A DNA stretch of 64,000 nucleotides, from assembly GCA_900548675.1 (NCBI GenBank), contig URLJ01000001.1:62001-126000 (forward strand), read 5' to 3'. Made by a program: the position numbers and the translations under genes. Below the pieces are notes generated by a model. The model did not search any database. It was not told where the DNA came from and worked only from the letters and a program-made list of their open reading frames with translations. This document shows positions 26,701 to 38,600 of this stretch, in pieces. Position 1 is the first letter of the stretch. The number at the start of each line of letters is the position of its first letter. The DNA is from an uncultured Mollicutes bacterium. GTDB lineage: Bacteria; Bacillota_I; Bacilli_A; ML615J-28; CAG-313.

Positions 26701-28359
26701 TACTTTTGCTAACCAATATTGTCTTAGTTTAATATAAAATTCTAATGGATAATATTCTAAATCCATTCTAAACGCTGCATAATCTTGTGTGTTGCCAATT
26801 TTACCATTTACAATTGAAGCTTCTAAAATAGTTTCTGTAATAGGTTCTACTTTATGAACTTTTAGTTGCAAATTACTAATTGTATCATTAGTATATAAAG
26901 TATCGTTTAAATCAGCAATATTATTAGGTTCTCTAAAAGTTGCGGCGTTAGGTAAGTATTTTACACCTGTTTCGCTGAAACGAATAATCGTATAACCCGC
27001 ATCTTCATACAAATAAGCAATTCTATTCTCTTTCCATTGCGCACCTTTTGGAATAAGTGCCATTTCTTCCATTGCTTTATTTGCTTGTTCTAAAGCGCTA
27101 TCTCTTTGCGCCAAATAATATTCATATTGAGTTTTTAATTCAGTTAATTCTTCTTTTGCTTGATTTAATTGTTGAGAAGTTTGATTAATATATTTGTTTC
27201 TAAAACGCATATTTTGTTGGTAATCTTCAATTAAATCTTTTGTTCCCTCAATTGTGTGCTCTTCAATTGTAGGAGTAGCAAAATCAGTTACATGAAAAGT
27301 CATTGATAAATCAGGATTAATTAACTGTTTATTTTTTAAATCCGTATCTGTTCTTTCATCGCCTAAATACCAGCTGAAATCTAACAAATAGTTCTCTTTC
27401 ATATAGTTTTTTTCATTATTTGCAATCGCTACAATTCCATTGTCTGTATTAGGATTTGTTAGCGGCGTTACGTACATTTTTGTAACTATTTGCGAATCAT
27501 CTACTTGACGAGAAATACTTTTTAAATTCTTTGTATATCTTACTGAAAATAAAGCATCTTCTGGAATATCATTTCTGAAAATAATTGTCTTACTTGTAAC
27601 TTTCTTATTTTCATATGTAATTTTGTAGTCTGCCCAAACTTCAAAACTTTCACATAAATCTTGTGTTAAATTCCAGCGATTTGATTTTTCAGCTTTGATA
27701 ATTCTCTCTTTAATATCGTATTCATCTTTTTTAATTGGATTGTTATTATCGTCGTAATCTACAATTCTATCATTTTCGTAAAATTGATTACTTTGACGAT
27801 TATCTTCAGCCATTTCTGTATCAACATCGTAATAGCTTTTAACTTCATAATTCCAATCTGTATTTTCCACAATCTTACTTGCCCAAAAATGAATATCAGA
27901 ATCAGATACTCCTATTGGCTCTGAATCCGGGTCACTTGGGTCTACATTGTCAGGATATATATAAAGAGTTTCTTCGCTAAAAGTTAAGTTGTAGCCAGTT
28001 TGGCCAAGTTCAAACTCAGCCAAACTCATACAATTTATATCAACCATCATTTGGTCACTTTCAGAATGAGATTCTGTATAATCTCTTAATACAAACTCTT
28101 CTATCTCTTCTCCTTTGCGCTCAACTCTTATTTTATATTGGTTAGTAATATATTGCCAACGAATATTATCTACATATTGATTAGTTTTAGTATCAAAATG
28201 TCTAAGTGGTAAACTTAAAGATAAGGTTTTCGCGCCGTTTGCATTTACAGTAAGAATAGGATTAGAACACTGTCCGATAAATTCTTTATCAGAACTGTAA
28301 AGTAAATCAATATATTCATCATCATGAGAATATAAAGAAATTTTTAAATCACTATTCAT
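23770..28359 (-). CDS. Tal-like tail-tip protein with long C-terminal extension
   Basis: A 1529-aa protein immediately after Dit, the usual place of the tail-associated (gp27-like) hub protein. The N-terminal 350 residues fit the phage minor structural/endopeptidase-tail family (QCSNPILTVNANGAKTLSLSLP). Coiled coil follows at about 375-440, then beta domains, a carbohydrate-module-like stretch (NLIQNPNFLGTYTNQW) and a C-terminal Ig-like domain. It should form the tail tip that opens for DNA passage. I see no clear lytic domain. Confidence 0.75.
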   Translation of the reverse strand: MNSDLKISLYSHDDEYIDLLYSSDKEFIGQCSNPILTVNANGAKTLSLSLPLRHFDTKTNQYVDNIRWQYITNQYKIRVERKGEEIEEFVLRDYTESHSESDQMMVDINCMSLAEFELGQTGYNLTFSEETLYIYPDNVDPSDPDSEPIGVSDSDIHFWASKIVENTDWNYEVKSYYDVDTEMAEDNRQSNQFYENDRIVDYDDNNNPIKKDEYDIKERIIKAEKSNRWNLTQDLCESFEVWADYKITYENKKVTSKTIIFRNDIPEDALFSVRYTKNLKSISRQVDDSQIVTKMYVTPLTNPNTDNGIVAIANNEKNYMKENYLLDFSWYLGDERTDTDLKNKQLINPDLSMTFHVTDFATPTIEEHTIEGTKDLIEDYQQNMRFRNKYINQTSQQLNQAKEELTELKTQYEYYLAQRDSALEQANKAMEEMALIPKGAQWKENRIAYLYEDAGYTIIRFSETGVKYLPNAATFREPNNIADLNDTLYTNDTISNLQLKVHKVEPITETILEASIVNGKIGNTQDYAAFRMDLEYYPLEFYIKLRQYWLAKVTEATIELARLGRGRDNGDTTGLIYEKEIEVDQLKLNLFLAQLEKQEVVTEFESLLAPFVREGYWEDTSYTTYMNKTETFTEVVPSELPTEQLLPTQQWTTDNWCYKIPNEIVGQVQVDGVQRDVYLYDIIDIESIEVMNNSIVNSEYDENFKVYVKGPTHATQGTDYTVEYGYTNTDENSLTNRGIYINFYEPEDGTVFTQTADTRIYVRAKARGTNYYIYEGYLNNQTYIDDLGNRARMYYSPLEQILTIDHEDVILSSIIVTANTSGVNYINDETLELTHSTYTLIYGTDYYSYKETIDGKVYTKIKLQYTTNVPLMSFDQESAFSSYILDCNYDVTSKYYYNDALDTMKESSIPQVTYTISVANLAQLEHPVKDYSNFKPVAGTRIPIYDEELRFYGLVGFINSVSFNLLEPQNTEITISNFKDKFEDLFQKITAATIQLQNKGDYYDYATTITDATGNINKNLLEDTLMQNKVELKLSEFNDVVWDETGITVTNKEKNENGVYGKMRITSNGIFIADSYDEYGNYKWETAITPSYINASKMTVGKLDTRQIQIWNSSQPRFLWNENGIYAYGEDANKQTDFNTYVLYNQNGLQFRQLVERKEGTQFRNLIQNPNFLGTYTNQWSTDENATLDIESVGNYNCLVSTQNVGSRNLNITHHTIDIDSTHKYYYRATIGLENVDGNIQHQLIAGLQNYSKTISYFINDGMITISGMLSGANNQNLYEVSAMLSEIQSNWQLKLTQPMLIDLTATFGENVTTTIEELDKLPFFIDDYIYTESFKVYRDAVSLAWNGLSLDAQEGALRLTSENGLEVLQPNEVSINGKDRNLRVQVGKWEETVQGESVIKYGIRGLNENGHTFFEVSQEGFKINYAGKNDTIDNIIDGTIAYNITILSSNGNVFKNRNIDTVLTAVVRKGQEDITNTLSPSAFIWTRVSKDEEGDEAWNQSHLGMGSTISLTQADVDSQATFNCSIQV

Positions 28360-28374
28360 CTCCTTTTCCTCCTT

Positions 28375-31300
28375 TTATATATAAGTATGTTTCCAATCTA
28401 CATACACATTTTTTAATCTATAATTTTGCGCGCTTGAAGCTACTGATAATTTGTTGAAAATAGTATTTTCAATTGCGCTATTACTTATCGCTGTTATAGA
28501 TGTAGGAAAAGGTTTTAGATAGTCTACAAATTTGCAGTTAGCAAGTGAAAGGAATGATTGTTCATCATTAAATTTGTTTAGACTAATTATTTTAGTTTTG
28601 TCTATTTTATGTTTAACATAAATTTCACAAAGCTCACTATCTATTTCAATTTGCCAATTGTCTAAATTGCCATCATAGATATCTAAGAAAGGTTTAAAAT
28701 TAGCAAAGTTACTAATACTAATTAAAGACTCTTCGTTTAGTATTTGAATACCATTATCGGTTAATTTGCAACTTTCAGTTTTTATTATTAATGGACTATT
28801 CTCGGTTGGAATAATTAAATCAAAAATTAAATTTAAGTTTGCGCGAGAAGTACCTGCATTATATAAATAAACTGGTCTATTTGTGCTAATTCCAGATTTT
28901 GTAGCGTCTCCTGTGTCTATGTCAAAATAAGATTTTTTATAAATATCATTATCATGATAGAAACTTGAGTCATTTAATAGATTACTACAATTTACCATAT
29001 AATCTATATAAATATTTTGTTGTGGAATATAAGTTAAAGCTAATTCTGCGTTATCTACATAAATATTATTTATTCCAGTATATAAGTAAATATTTTTTAA
29101 AGCTTCTTCTTGTTCTTGAGTATATGGAATTACCTCTTCTTTTTCTAATTCGTATTCTATCATTATTGGAGTGCCATTTTCATAACGTTCTTTAAATAAA
29201 GCTTGTAAACCTTCAATTGTTCTATTAGCAGCTGAAAAATATATATATTTATCTTCTCCCCATTGAGAAAAAGCCATATAATTATCTGAATTTACTACTT
29301 GATTTTGTGTTGTAGTTTCAAAACAATTGCTAAGTACATTAGATAAATTTCCTGTATAATCAAGCATATTTATTTTAATTTCGTTTAGCGCGGCTACTCT
29401 TTTTGACGATGTACACAATCTTGTTCCACTATCAATAGTTGTTATATATTCTTCGCCTGTAAAAATATATTGTCTTCTCGTATTGTGAATTCCATCTTCA
29501 GCCAAATAACTTCCTTCATATAATTTTTGTCCTTCAGAAAGAGGGAAAGTTACTGTTTGTGATTGATGGTCTACATATTCTGTCGCAGTTTTTCCTTGCT
29601 CTAATTGTATTTCTATTATTAAATTATCAAAACTAAAACCTGCAAGAGCATATATAATTAATCTAGGACTATAGCCATCTTCGGTAATTTTAATAGTTGT
29701 TGATAATTCTTCATTTTTTAAATTTACCGATTGCAAACTCCAATTATCAACTGTATCATTTTTAAAACTGGTATGCACTAATAAATAATCAGAAAAACTT
29801 CCTGAAACTTTTTTGCAAGACAAAGTGTAAAAATTATCTTTTTTATAATAAATATCATTATTGCCTAATAAATCATAAGAAAAATTATTAGTTGCCGTAC
29901 CATTTATTTTTATTCTATGTTCATCTAATATTTCTATAGTTATTCCATAAGCAGAAATAGTATGACCTTTATCATATCCAAATGGTATTAAATTTTTATT
30001 ACAAATTTGAATATCTACTTTTTCTTCTGTATTCTGAATTTCACTAGGAATTTTAATACTTGGAATTGGTGTTAAATAATTATAATGTAATTTTACATTA
30101 TCATTACCAATAATATTTGTTATATTTTGATATAGTGTTGAATTTTCTAAAGCGTCTAATTGAGCTATTAAAATTTCATCTGTAATTTCTTGATAAAACG
30201 GTTTTTCTAATGGATAAATTATATACATTGGATTTCCTATATTATATAATTCAATTAGTTTAGCTTTAAAATTATCTGGATTATCATAATTTTCACATTT
30301 AAAGAAAACATTATTTCCAGTACCATACTTTTGTAATGCAAATTCATAATTTGTAAGTATATTATTAATTCCGCTTTGAACAGGATTATAAGTAAAATAA
30401 TTAGAATATGCTTTACATTCAGCTTTAAAAGGATTGTCATTAAGTAAATTACCTACGCTAAATAAATTTGTACCATAAGTATTTGCAAAATTTTCATTAC
30501 CAGTAAATATATATTTATACCAATTTAATTTATAATACCATTTATTATTTCGTTTTACAATTGCATCTTTAATTATTTCATTGTCATATAATTCTCTATC
30601 TAAATAAATTGGATAGGTTTGTAATTGGTGGGGTTCGTAGTCGGTTTTTGTTTTTCTCTCTAATTGCACATCTGTTACTTCAACGTAACTATTTCCTTCT
30701 GTTACTGCTGTACCTGTACAATTACTCCAAAATCTTAAGATAATATATTTATAATTAGATGTATTAAAACTTAATGATAATTCTCTTTGATTATTTTTAG
30801 TAATATCTACAATGCTTGAAGATATCTCTATCATGCTTGAAGTGTTCTCTTCATCATTACCATAAACAGATATTCCCACTTTTGAAGTCGCAGCAACTGT
30901 TTCTAAAAACTTAGAAGATATAGTTAAGTCTTCATTAGGATATATATTTTCAAATATGGAAGCACAATTTCCCCAAGTTCCAGTACTTATCATATCAAAA
31001 CTATTTATTGCTCGATTTAAATATCTCGCAGCACTACCTTTTAATGTGAACACTGTTAAATCTGCTAAATTCTTATTACAAACCTCTACTTCAATACTAC
31101 CTTGTCCATAAGGAGACCATGATGTTGCTTTTGTTCCTTTTTCTATTTTTATACTATCTAATATTTCTTGTTCTGTTAAAGTATCATACTGTTGCGTATA
31201 ATAATAAACACATAAATATTTATCGTTTTCACTACTTGTTATAGATAATTCGTCAACATCAGCATTTGATATACAATTAGTAAACACACTATCTTGAGAT

Positions 31301-32640
31301 GGAACATTTTCACTAGTTCCAATAATAAATCTCTTACTGATGATTTTTGATATTGTATATGTTGTATTAGGTTTGCACTCTATATATATTGATTTTTGTA
31401 TCGAAGCTTCCTTAAAAGTTTTACTTGATATATCAATAGACCCATTTAAAACATTTGCATTATCTTTATCAAATTCATTAATATTACTTCCAACACCCTC
31501 AACAGGACTTTCAAATTCAAGGCTTGGCATTATTCCATATGGTTCGAATTCTGTAGTGTCTGTTATTCCATCGGCTACTAAAATACCAACTTTATAGTTT
31601 GTAAATGTTCCACCTTTTATTCCTACAACCACCCTTGTGTATGTTAAATTTGGGGCATAACTTACTATTGCACTACTTATAATCCCAGTAGCAACTATAT
31701 TTGCCCAATTAACATAAGTATATATGTTAGGCTGATATGTATCACTACAACTTCCACCTAACTGGAATGCTTTTAATTTAGTTGTACTTGTTGTTGTGAA
31801 TTCATTTGAAGTTAAATTAAATACACTTTCAGTTCCATTATTTGTTCCGTTAAATGTCATTATTCCGTCTTTAATTTCTAATGTTATTCCATTACTACTA
31901 AATGTTTGATTTGGTAATTGTAATTTGTTATATCCTTTTCTAGTTTCCTGACTTGAATTACCTTCAATTATAAACTCATGTTCTTTTGTCGCATCCACAT
32001 CATTCAAACTAATCATCTCACCTTCAACTGTCTCTCCTTCTTCCGCCGCTCTAGTTTCTTGACGACTAACTCCTTGAATACCAATTTCAGTTTCAACATT
32101 CATAGCATCATTAACACTAATTACACCATTTGTAGAATTAACCACTTCTGCTAAATAATCATAATTCTCATCAAAACTTTGCCAATCACTGTATCCATAA
32201 TTGTCAAAACAAACAAATTGAATATTAAACTCTCCTTTATAAATACCTTGTTTAAACTCAATTCCATTTACTACCTTAGTTTCTTCTAAAAAAGGCACAA
32301 AATTTAATTCTGGTTCACTATTTAAAGTAACCCAATAATATTTAAAAGGTTCCTCTTTAAAAGTTAACTTATCAATTTTAAAAGGATGTAACCATTCTTT
32401 TATTTGATTTAAAGTTTGCCCGTTAATATTATCAAAAGCAATATTAATATTAAATACCTTTTCTCCTATTTGAGATTTCCATTTGTAAACCCCTACTTTA
32501 CCTGCAACTGTCGTAGTATTAGGATTAACACTACCGTAAACAGGAGGAGAATAGCGGTCTCCTGAAGAAACCGCTATTAAATTAAATTCGCTTGCCCAAT
32601 GGTCTCCGAATTTAAAATCTATAAAATCTCTATCCTCCAT
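28375..32640 (-). CDS. distal tail protein (Dit) with giant insertion
   Basis: A 1421-aa protein. Residues 1-165 are a Dit N-terminal belt domain (FKFGDHWASEFNL, KEEPFKYYWVTL, GIYKGEFNIQFVCFDNYGYSD), and the last 200 or so match the Dit galectin-like half. About 1000 residues are inserted between. They hold at least two copies of a module with IYLDRELYDNEI / FPLSEGQKLYEG, YIFTGNE / YIFTGEE and YENGTPIMIEYELEK-type segments, plus beta-rich stretches with TKATSWSPYGQG. Classical Dit is about 250 aa. Evolved Dits with inserted carbohydrate-binding modules are known and contribute to host adsorption. Confidence 0.8.
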   Translation of the reverse strand: MEDRDFIDFKFGDHWASEFNLIAVSSGDRYSPPVYGSVNPNTTTVAGKVGVYKWKSQIGEKVFNINIAFDNINGQTLNQIKEWLHPFKIDKLTFKEEPFKYYWVTLNSEPELNFVPFLEETKVVNGIEFKQGIYKGEFNIQFVCFDNYGYSDWQSFDENYDYLAEVVNSTNGVISVNDAMNVETEIGIQGVSRQETRAAEEGETVEGEMISLNDVDATKEHEFIIEGNSSQETRKGYNKLQLPNQTFSSNGITLEIKDGIMTFNGTNNGTESVFNLTSNEFTTTSTTKLKAFQLGGSCSDTYQPNIYTYVNWANIVATGIISSAIVSYAPNLTYTRVVVGIKGGTFTNYKVGILVADGITDTTEFEPYGIMPSLEFESPVEGVGSNINEFDKDNANVLNGSIDISSKTFKEASIQKSIYIECKPNTTYTISKIISKRFIIGTSENVPSQDSVFTNCISNADVDELSITSSENDKYLCVYYYTQQYDTLTEQEILDSIKIEKGTKATSWSPYGQGSIEVEVCNKNLADLTVFTLKGSAARYLNRAINSFDMISTGTWGNCASIFENIYPNEDLTISSKFLETVAATSKVGISVYGNDEENTSSMIEISSSIVDITKNNQRELSLSFNTSNYKYIILRFWSNCTGTAVTEGNSYVEVTDVQLERKTKTDYEPHQLQTYPIYLDRELYDNEIIKDAIVKRNNKWYYKLNWYKYIFTGNENFANTYGTNLFSVGNLLNDNPFKAECKAYSNYFTYNPVQSGINNILTNYEFALQKYGTGNNVFFKCENYDNPDNFKAKLIELYNIGNPMYIIYPLEKPFYQEITDEILIAQLDALENSTLYQNITNIIGNDNVKLHYNYLTPIPSIKIPSEIQNTEEKVDIQICNKNLIPFGYDKGHTISAYGITIEILDEHRIKINGTATNNFSYDLLGNNDIYYKKDNFYTLSCKKVSGSFSDYLLVHTSFKNDTVDNWSLQSVNLKNEELSTTIKITEDGYSPRLIIYALAGFSFDNLIIEIQLEQGKTATEYVDHQSQTVTFPLSEGQKLYEGSYLAEDGIHNTRRQYIFTGEEYITTIDSGTRLCTSSKRVAALNEIKINMLDYTGNLSNVLSNCFETTTQNQVVNSDNYMAFSQWGEDKYIYFSAANRTIEGLQALFKERYENGTPIMIEYELEKEEVIPYTQEQEEALKNIYLYTGINNIYVDNAELALTYIPQQNIYIDYMVNCSNLLNDSSFYHDNDIYKKSYFDIDTGDATKSGISTNRPVYLYNAGTSRANLNLIFDLIIPTENSPLIIKTESCKLTDNGIQILNEESLISISNFANFKPFLDIYDGNLDNWQIEIDSELCEIYVKHKIDKTKIISLNKFNDEQSFLSLANCKFVDYLKPFPTSITAISNSAIENTIFNKLSVASSAQNYRLKNVYVDWKHTYI

Positions 32641-32642
32641 TT

Positions 32643-35600
32643 TTACCTCCTTCTATTGATTTTCATATTGTTGCCGCTTGTTGCGTCTTTATAAATTGAA
32701 TCTTTAACTGTTTTAACAACTTTATCAATTGAGTCTGTATCTGCAAGTTCTTTAACATCTATTGTTAAATTTTCAATTGTAATATTGTCTCCTACACTTT
32801 TTTCTCTCGTATTAATAGAAGACACAATTGCTAAACTATTTTTTAAAGCTTCAAATAATTGAGTTTGTTTCGCGTTTAAGAAAGCCTCTGGTTTACCAGC
32901 TTTACCATGCACCGCCGCAAGACCTGTATAATCTACGTATCCACCTTGGCTATAAGCTTTTAAATCAGATAAATTAAACCATCCAGTATACCCGCTTGAA
33001 AGTTTATGATAACGAACTAAAGCACGATTACCTAGAATTTTCAATACTGTATAAATTGGGTCATTTGCATAATATTGCCCATAACCTGAGCCACCATTAT
33101 AGCTACTATATATTCTCGCGCTTCCAGCGTTAACTCGAGAACCTACTGCAACCTGTCCTACAGAATCTCCTGTATCTACTGGAGTAGAAACTACTGGAGG
33201 AGGTGGTGGTTCTACCGGTTTCAATGTTGGCATTTGATAAATACCATTTTCATCTATTATTCCAGTATTATATCCGCCAGCTTCAGTCTTCCCAGTTAAT
33301 TCATTTAAGTATTTAAATAAAGTCAACATTGTCGCTAAGAATTTTTCAGTACCTGTTTGTACTGCATCTGTAATTGCAGTAGCATTTGAAACAATTGAAG
33401 AAGGAATTTCTGAAATTGGCTCTGAAACAAAATTTTTAATATCTTGTCTTAAATTAATGCTTTCAAATCCAATATCGTTACCTAATGTAGTATTTGCAGT
33501 TTTGATTGTATCGTTTAATTCTTCAAATTGTTTTTCTTGTGCTTGGTCACTTAATTTACGATAATCTTCACTACTTGTTAAAATACCAATAATAGAAGCT
33601 GGCCCATTGGCAATGATGTTTAATACGTCTTGCCAATAAATACCGTTTTCATCTTTAAACGTCAATAAATTTTCCATTTGGGTAATTTGCATTTGTCTAT
33701 CTTCTTCTCTTTGTTGTTGTTCTCTTGCAATTCTTTCCATTTCTAAATTAATTGCTTGGTCAGCTTGTGCTTGTAAACTTTGATTAATTTGCTCTTGTAA
33801 AGAAACAATTTCGGCATTATATTTTCCAGAATTATCTTGTTGTAAAACAGATAATCTATTTTGCATTTGAGTTAAGTTTTGTTGGTCTTGAAGTCTTGAA
33901 CGTGCGTCTCTTGCATCAGCAATTTTTTGTTGTAATTGAGAATAATACTCGTTATCAAGCGCACTCATTTTATCATATTTTTCTTGTAAGTCTTCAATTT
34001 CTTTTTCATCCAATGCTATTAATTCTTCATATAATTGGTCTTTTAAATCTATAATTGCATCACGTTTAGCTTCTTCCATTTCTTTAATTTGCTCTATATA
34101 ATCATAAAATTTATCGTTCATTTCTTCAATTTGCTCATTTGAATCATAATATAATTGATACAATTGTAACAAATCAGCTTTTTGACCTTCAGTTAAAGTG
34201 TCACTTTCTTCAATCGCCATTTTATTAATATAAGCTACTCCATCTACCATTTCAACATATTGAGCATAATCTTTCATTAAAGTTTCTAATATTAATTGAT
34301 TATTTTCTTTTAACTCGGCTAAAACAGCTTTTGAATGTTGTGCAACCGTTTCTAAATATTGGAATTGTTGTTCTAAATTACTTGAATCTACACCAAATAA
34401 ATCATTTTCAGTGCCTAATGCTGCAATCTTATCTTCATAAATACCATAGAATTTATTAAGTTCATCTGTTGCTTTTTCAAAAATTTCATCTATTGTAGAA
34501 ATTCTTTCTTCAAGTAAATCTTTTAATGCTTCTCGCGCAGACATTAACTGTTCATTTACTTCTTCTGTACTATCAACAATTTTTTGACTTGCTGCGGCAA
34601 CTGCATTAACCCAAGTTACAATATCTTGCCAACTATAGCCTTGCTCTTCAAATTGTTTTCGGATTGCTGAGTCTTCCATTGCATCATTATTAACTAAATA
34701 TTTATTTAATGTTTCATCCCAAGTTAATAGTGACTTAAATGCGCTTTTTTCTATTATTTCGTTAAGGTCATTAAAATCTCCTTCTAATTCATTAACTCCT
34801 TTTTGCGCATTTAATAACATATCAGTTGTTGTTTTGATTTGGTCTGATAATAATCCTAATTTTTCAATTGAGCCGAAACTCATTTCAACTTTATGTTCTG
34901 AAATACTATTTAAATATTCTAAACGTTCGCTAATGTCAGTAATTTTTTGTAAAACTTTGTCATAAGCTGCATTTATATTTTCAACAATTGTTGCTTGAAT
35001 ATTGTATAATAAATTCTGATTTTCAAGCATTGTATTATATTCATTTTGATACTCTTCTAACAATTCTGAAAATGCTTCGTAACGTTTTTCTTCTTCTTCT
35101 GAATTTATGGCAAATTCTGTTTGTTTTACTTGAATAACGCCTTCGTCATTAAAATATACCCATTCTTCATAGGTTGTTAACAACGCCTGTCTTAATGTTG
35201 CTAAATAATCAATTTCATCATCGATGTATCTGCCATATAGACTTGCTTGCTCTTTTAATAATTCATTTTCTTCTGCTAAATCTTTTATATAATAATTTTG
35301 AGTAGCATCAATTAAATTACGTTTTTCACGAATTTTATTAATTTTCTCTTCTAATGCTTCAATTTGACGTAAATAATTATAAAAATGCTCTAATTTTTCA
35401 ACCATGCTTTCATAAGCATCGTCACTTCCGCCACCTTTTGATGGTTCGTCTCCTGTAAATTTAGATAAATCCGCACCTTTCATAGATTCAATAAAATCTA
35501 TTCTGCTATCATATTGTCCTACTAAAGCAGAAACAATTTCTTTTTGTTTTTGTAAATTTGCTAAATTTGATTCTAGTTGGCCTAATAAAGCTGTTTGTTC

Positions 35601-38600
35601 TTCTTGATTAAAAATATCGTTTTTATCTTTATCAAAATTAGCTAAACTATCTGAATATTCCCAATCATTATTTTCTGATGTAATTCTTTCTGCTTCAGCT
35701 CTTAAGCTTAATAAGGCATCACCATTTCCATCTGCTACAGCTTGGTAATATTTACCCCAAGCTTCAGCTACTGTGCTTAAATTACCTAATACAGTTTTTG
35801 ACCATTGTGCTTGATTATATATGTCTGCGCCATATCCTTCCGTTAAAGCCTGTACAGCCGTATCAAAAGAACTTGTAGTTGCTTTATTTGCCGCTTCAGA
35901 AATTTCAGAAGCTGCAATATCTGCCCCACCTTTGCTTTTAATAGCCTCAATCGCCGCGGCGGTTCCATCAATTTGAGCCTGAATATATGCTTCTTGTGTT
36001 TCGGCTTCAGCTTTTTTTGCTCTTAGGCTATTTTGGATATTAGTTAATTCTGCTTGAACTTGCATTTGTTGAATTGCCTGTAAAGATTGTAACGCTTCTC
36101 CGTTTGCTGTAATCATACCATTAGCTGCATCAAAACGTAATTTTAAATTATCAATTGCATTAGCAAATTGTTGCACAGTATTTGTATTATGCGTTAAATC
36201 ATATGAAGCAAGTGCATCCATATTAATATTGTCAAGTACTGCAGCAAGGTCCATAAAAGTATCTAATGAAATTCCAGCATTTTCGTCAAATTCTTCAGTA
36301 ATACTATTTAAAGTTCTTAAATCTGAAGAAATGCTATCAATTTCTTTTCCTAAATCAGTAAAAGACCATGCTCGTGGTAATGTTAAATCATTAAAAGCTT
36401 CATCTCGAATTTTTTCCCATTGTTCTTTTAACTCTTTATCTGCATCTGAATCTCCCAATTCTGCAATTGCATTATTGGCATATTCTACAATAAAATTCGC
36501 ACGAGATTGATTATTGTCTAAAGTTTCTAATCCCGCTTGTAGTTCTCCAAAACTATTTGCATATCTTTCTGTTGCTTCAGCGCCTAAATTTTCAGTTTCA
36601 TAAAGAGTTGCAACTGTACCCATATATTCTGCCGTCGTTGCTGACGTTGATTGCAGTATTTTTGCCATTTCTATACGAGCATTTAAAAGTTTTTCAGCTT
36701 CTGCATAAATTTTAGTTATTTCTAAAGGATTTATAAAACCATCTGTTCCTTCTACTCCATGCTCTTTAGCATAATTCATTATAAAACCATTACGTTCTTT
36801 TAATAATAAATTGTAAGATTCAACTAAACTATCTAGCTCTTTAGCTTTTGTATCCCCTTCTTTAAAACGAAAAAGACTAGGTCCCCAATTACCATATTGA
36901 GTAGTTGCACCCTTTTTAACATATTCCATCAATTCATCTGCGTTATTGACACTAATTTCTTCACCGTTATATTTTACTCCTACAAATGCGCTAATTGGAT
37001 TATGTTTTGCTGTATTTTCATAATCTACAACTTTTTCTCTAATTTTTTGTTCCAAACCTGCTAATTGTGAATCAAATTTTTCTCCTGTCCAACTATCTTG
37101 TTCATCTTGAACTTTAGCATAAAAATCTAATAAAGGAGAATTATCAAAAACCGTCCCATTAATAGCATCTACTAATATTTTCCATTCTTCTGTAGTTAAT
37201 CCTAACTCATCTCTAAATTTATTAAAGAAATTGTCTAATTCAACTTGTGCATTACTAAAAGTTAAATTATCGCCTTGTTGTTGTAAACGATTGATTAACG
37301 TAGAAATTCTATCCCAATTATTACCTTTTTTTAAAGCGTTATTAATATTATCACTAATTTCTCCAACAACATCTGTAACGTCTCCCGTATAAGCCAAAAC
37401 ATTGTTTTCTACATTAGTCATAATAGCAGTTTTTAAATTACTATTTAAATTATTAAACATATTAGCTGTTACGTTATCTGACGATTCAATTAAATCTTTA
37501 TCTAAATCATTAATTAATGTTTTTAAAGTACCTTTATAATTATTTAAAAACTCATTATAAAAGTCTTTTACATTGTTTGTATTACCAATTCCAGATAAAG
37601 CTTCGGTTAAAGTTTGTGTTTCAATTTCATCTAATTCTCGTTTTGAAGTTTCTAATTTACTATTTAAATCATCTAACACTGAGTTTACTTCGCTAATATT
37701 AATTCGTAAATTGCCATAGGCGTCTGCAGTTGTTTCAATATTATAAGTATCTGCCATTTCTTGTATTGTAGAATTTAATTTTTCTTGTTCGGTTGTTGTT
37801 AAATATGCTTGCTGACTTAAACTTGTATAAGTACTTTTTAAATTTTCTAAATTGGTTGTTTGAGTCATTTGTTGGGAAACTTTTTCTACAGCTTCATTTA
37901 ATTTAATTGCTGATTCGGTCAATCTTTTTTCTAAATTTTCTTCCCAATTTTCCAATGTTGAAGTTATTTGTTTAAAAGCCGTTACACCACTAATAATAGC
38001 TCCCAAATAATTTCCACTAAGTGCCTGCCCAATAGCCATAACTCCAGTACCAGTTCCAGATACTAAGCTTCCTGCATTATCATCAAATTGAGAAATAGCT
38101 AAACCTGCACCACTAATTGCCATTCCCGCTGTTGTAACTTTTTGTGCCATTAATTCTTTGCGTTGTTTATTTTGTTGTTTAATTAATTCACTTTCTTTTT
38201 CCGTTAATTTAGTTTGTTGCTCTTTTAATTTTTTAATTTGTTCTTCTAAAACAATTTTTTCTTTTAAATTTTGTGTATTTTGCATAGAAGCAGTTAATTG
38301 TTGAATTTCAGTATTTACCATACCTTGAGCTTCTTGATTTTTTTGCAATGCAATTTGAGTACCGTTAATTTTTTCTTTTTCTTTTCTATGTGTAATTTTA
38401 TTCCAAGCAAAGTCTTGAACTTTTTTTAATTGGCCTCCCAATAGTGCAAATGCCGTTGACAATAAAGCCACTGGTTTTTGCCCTGTACTGATTAAATTTA
38501 ACAATCGTGTTAAAACCGTTAATGTATCTTTAATAGTATCGCTAGAAGTTATATTGGAAATAAATTCTTGCCAAGTAACACTTAATTGCTCAGCCTTAGA

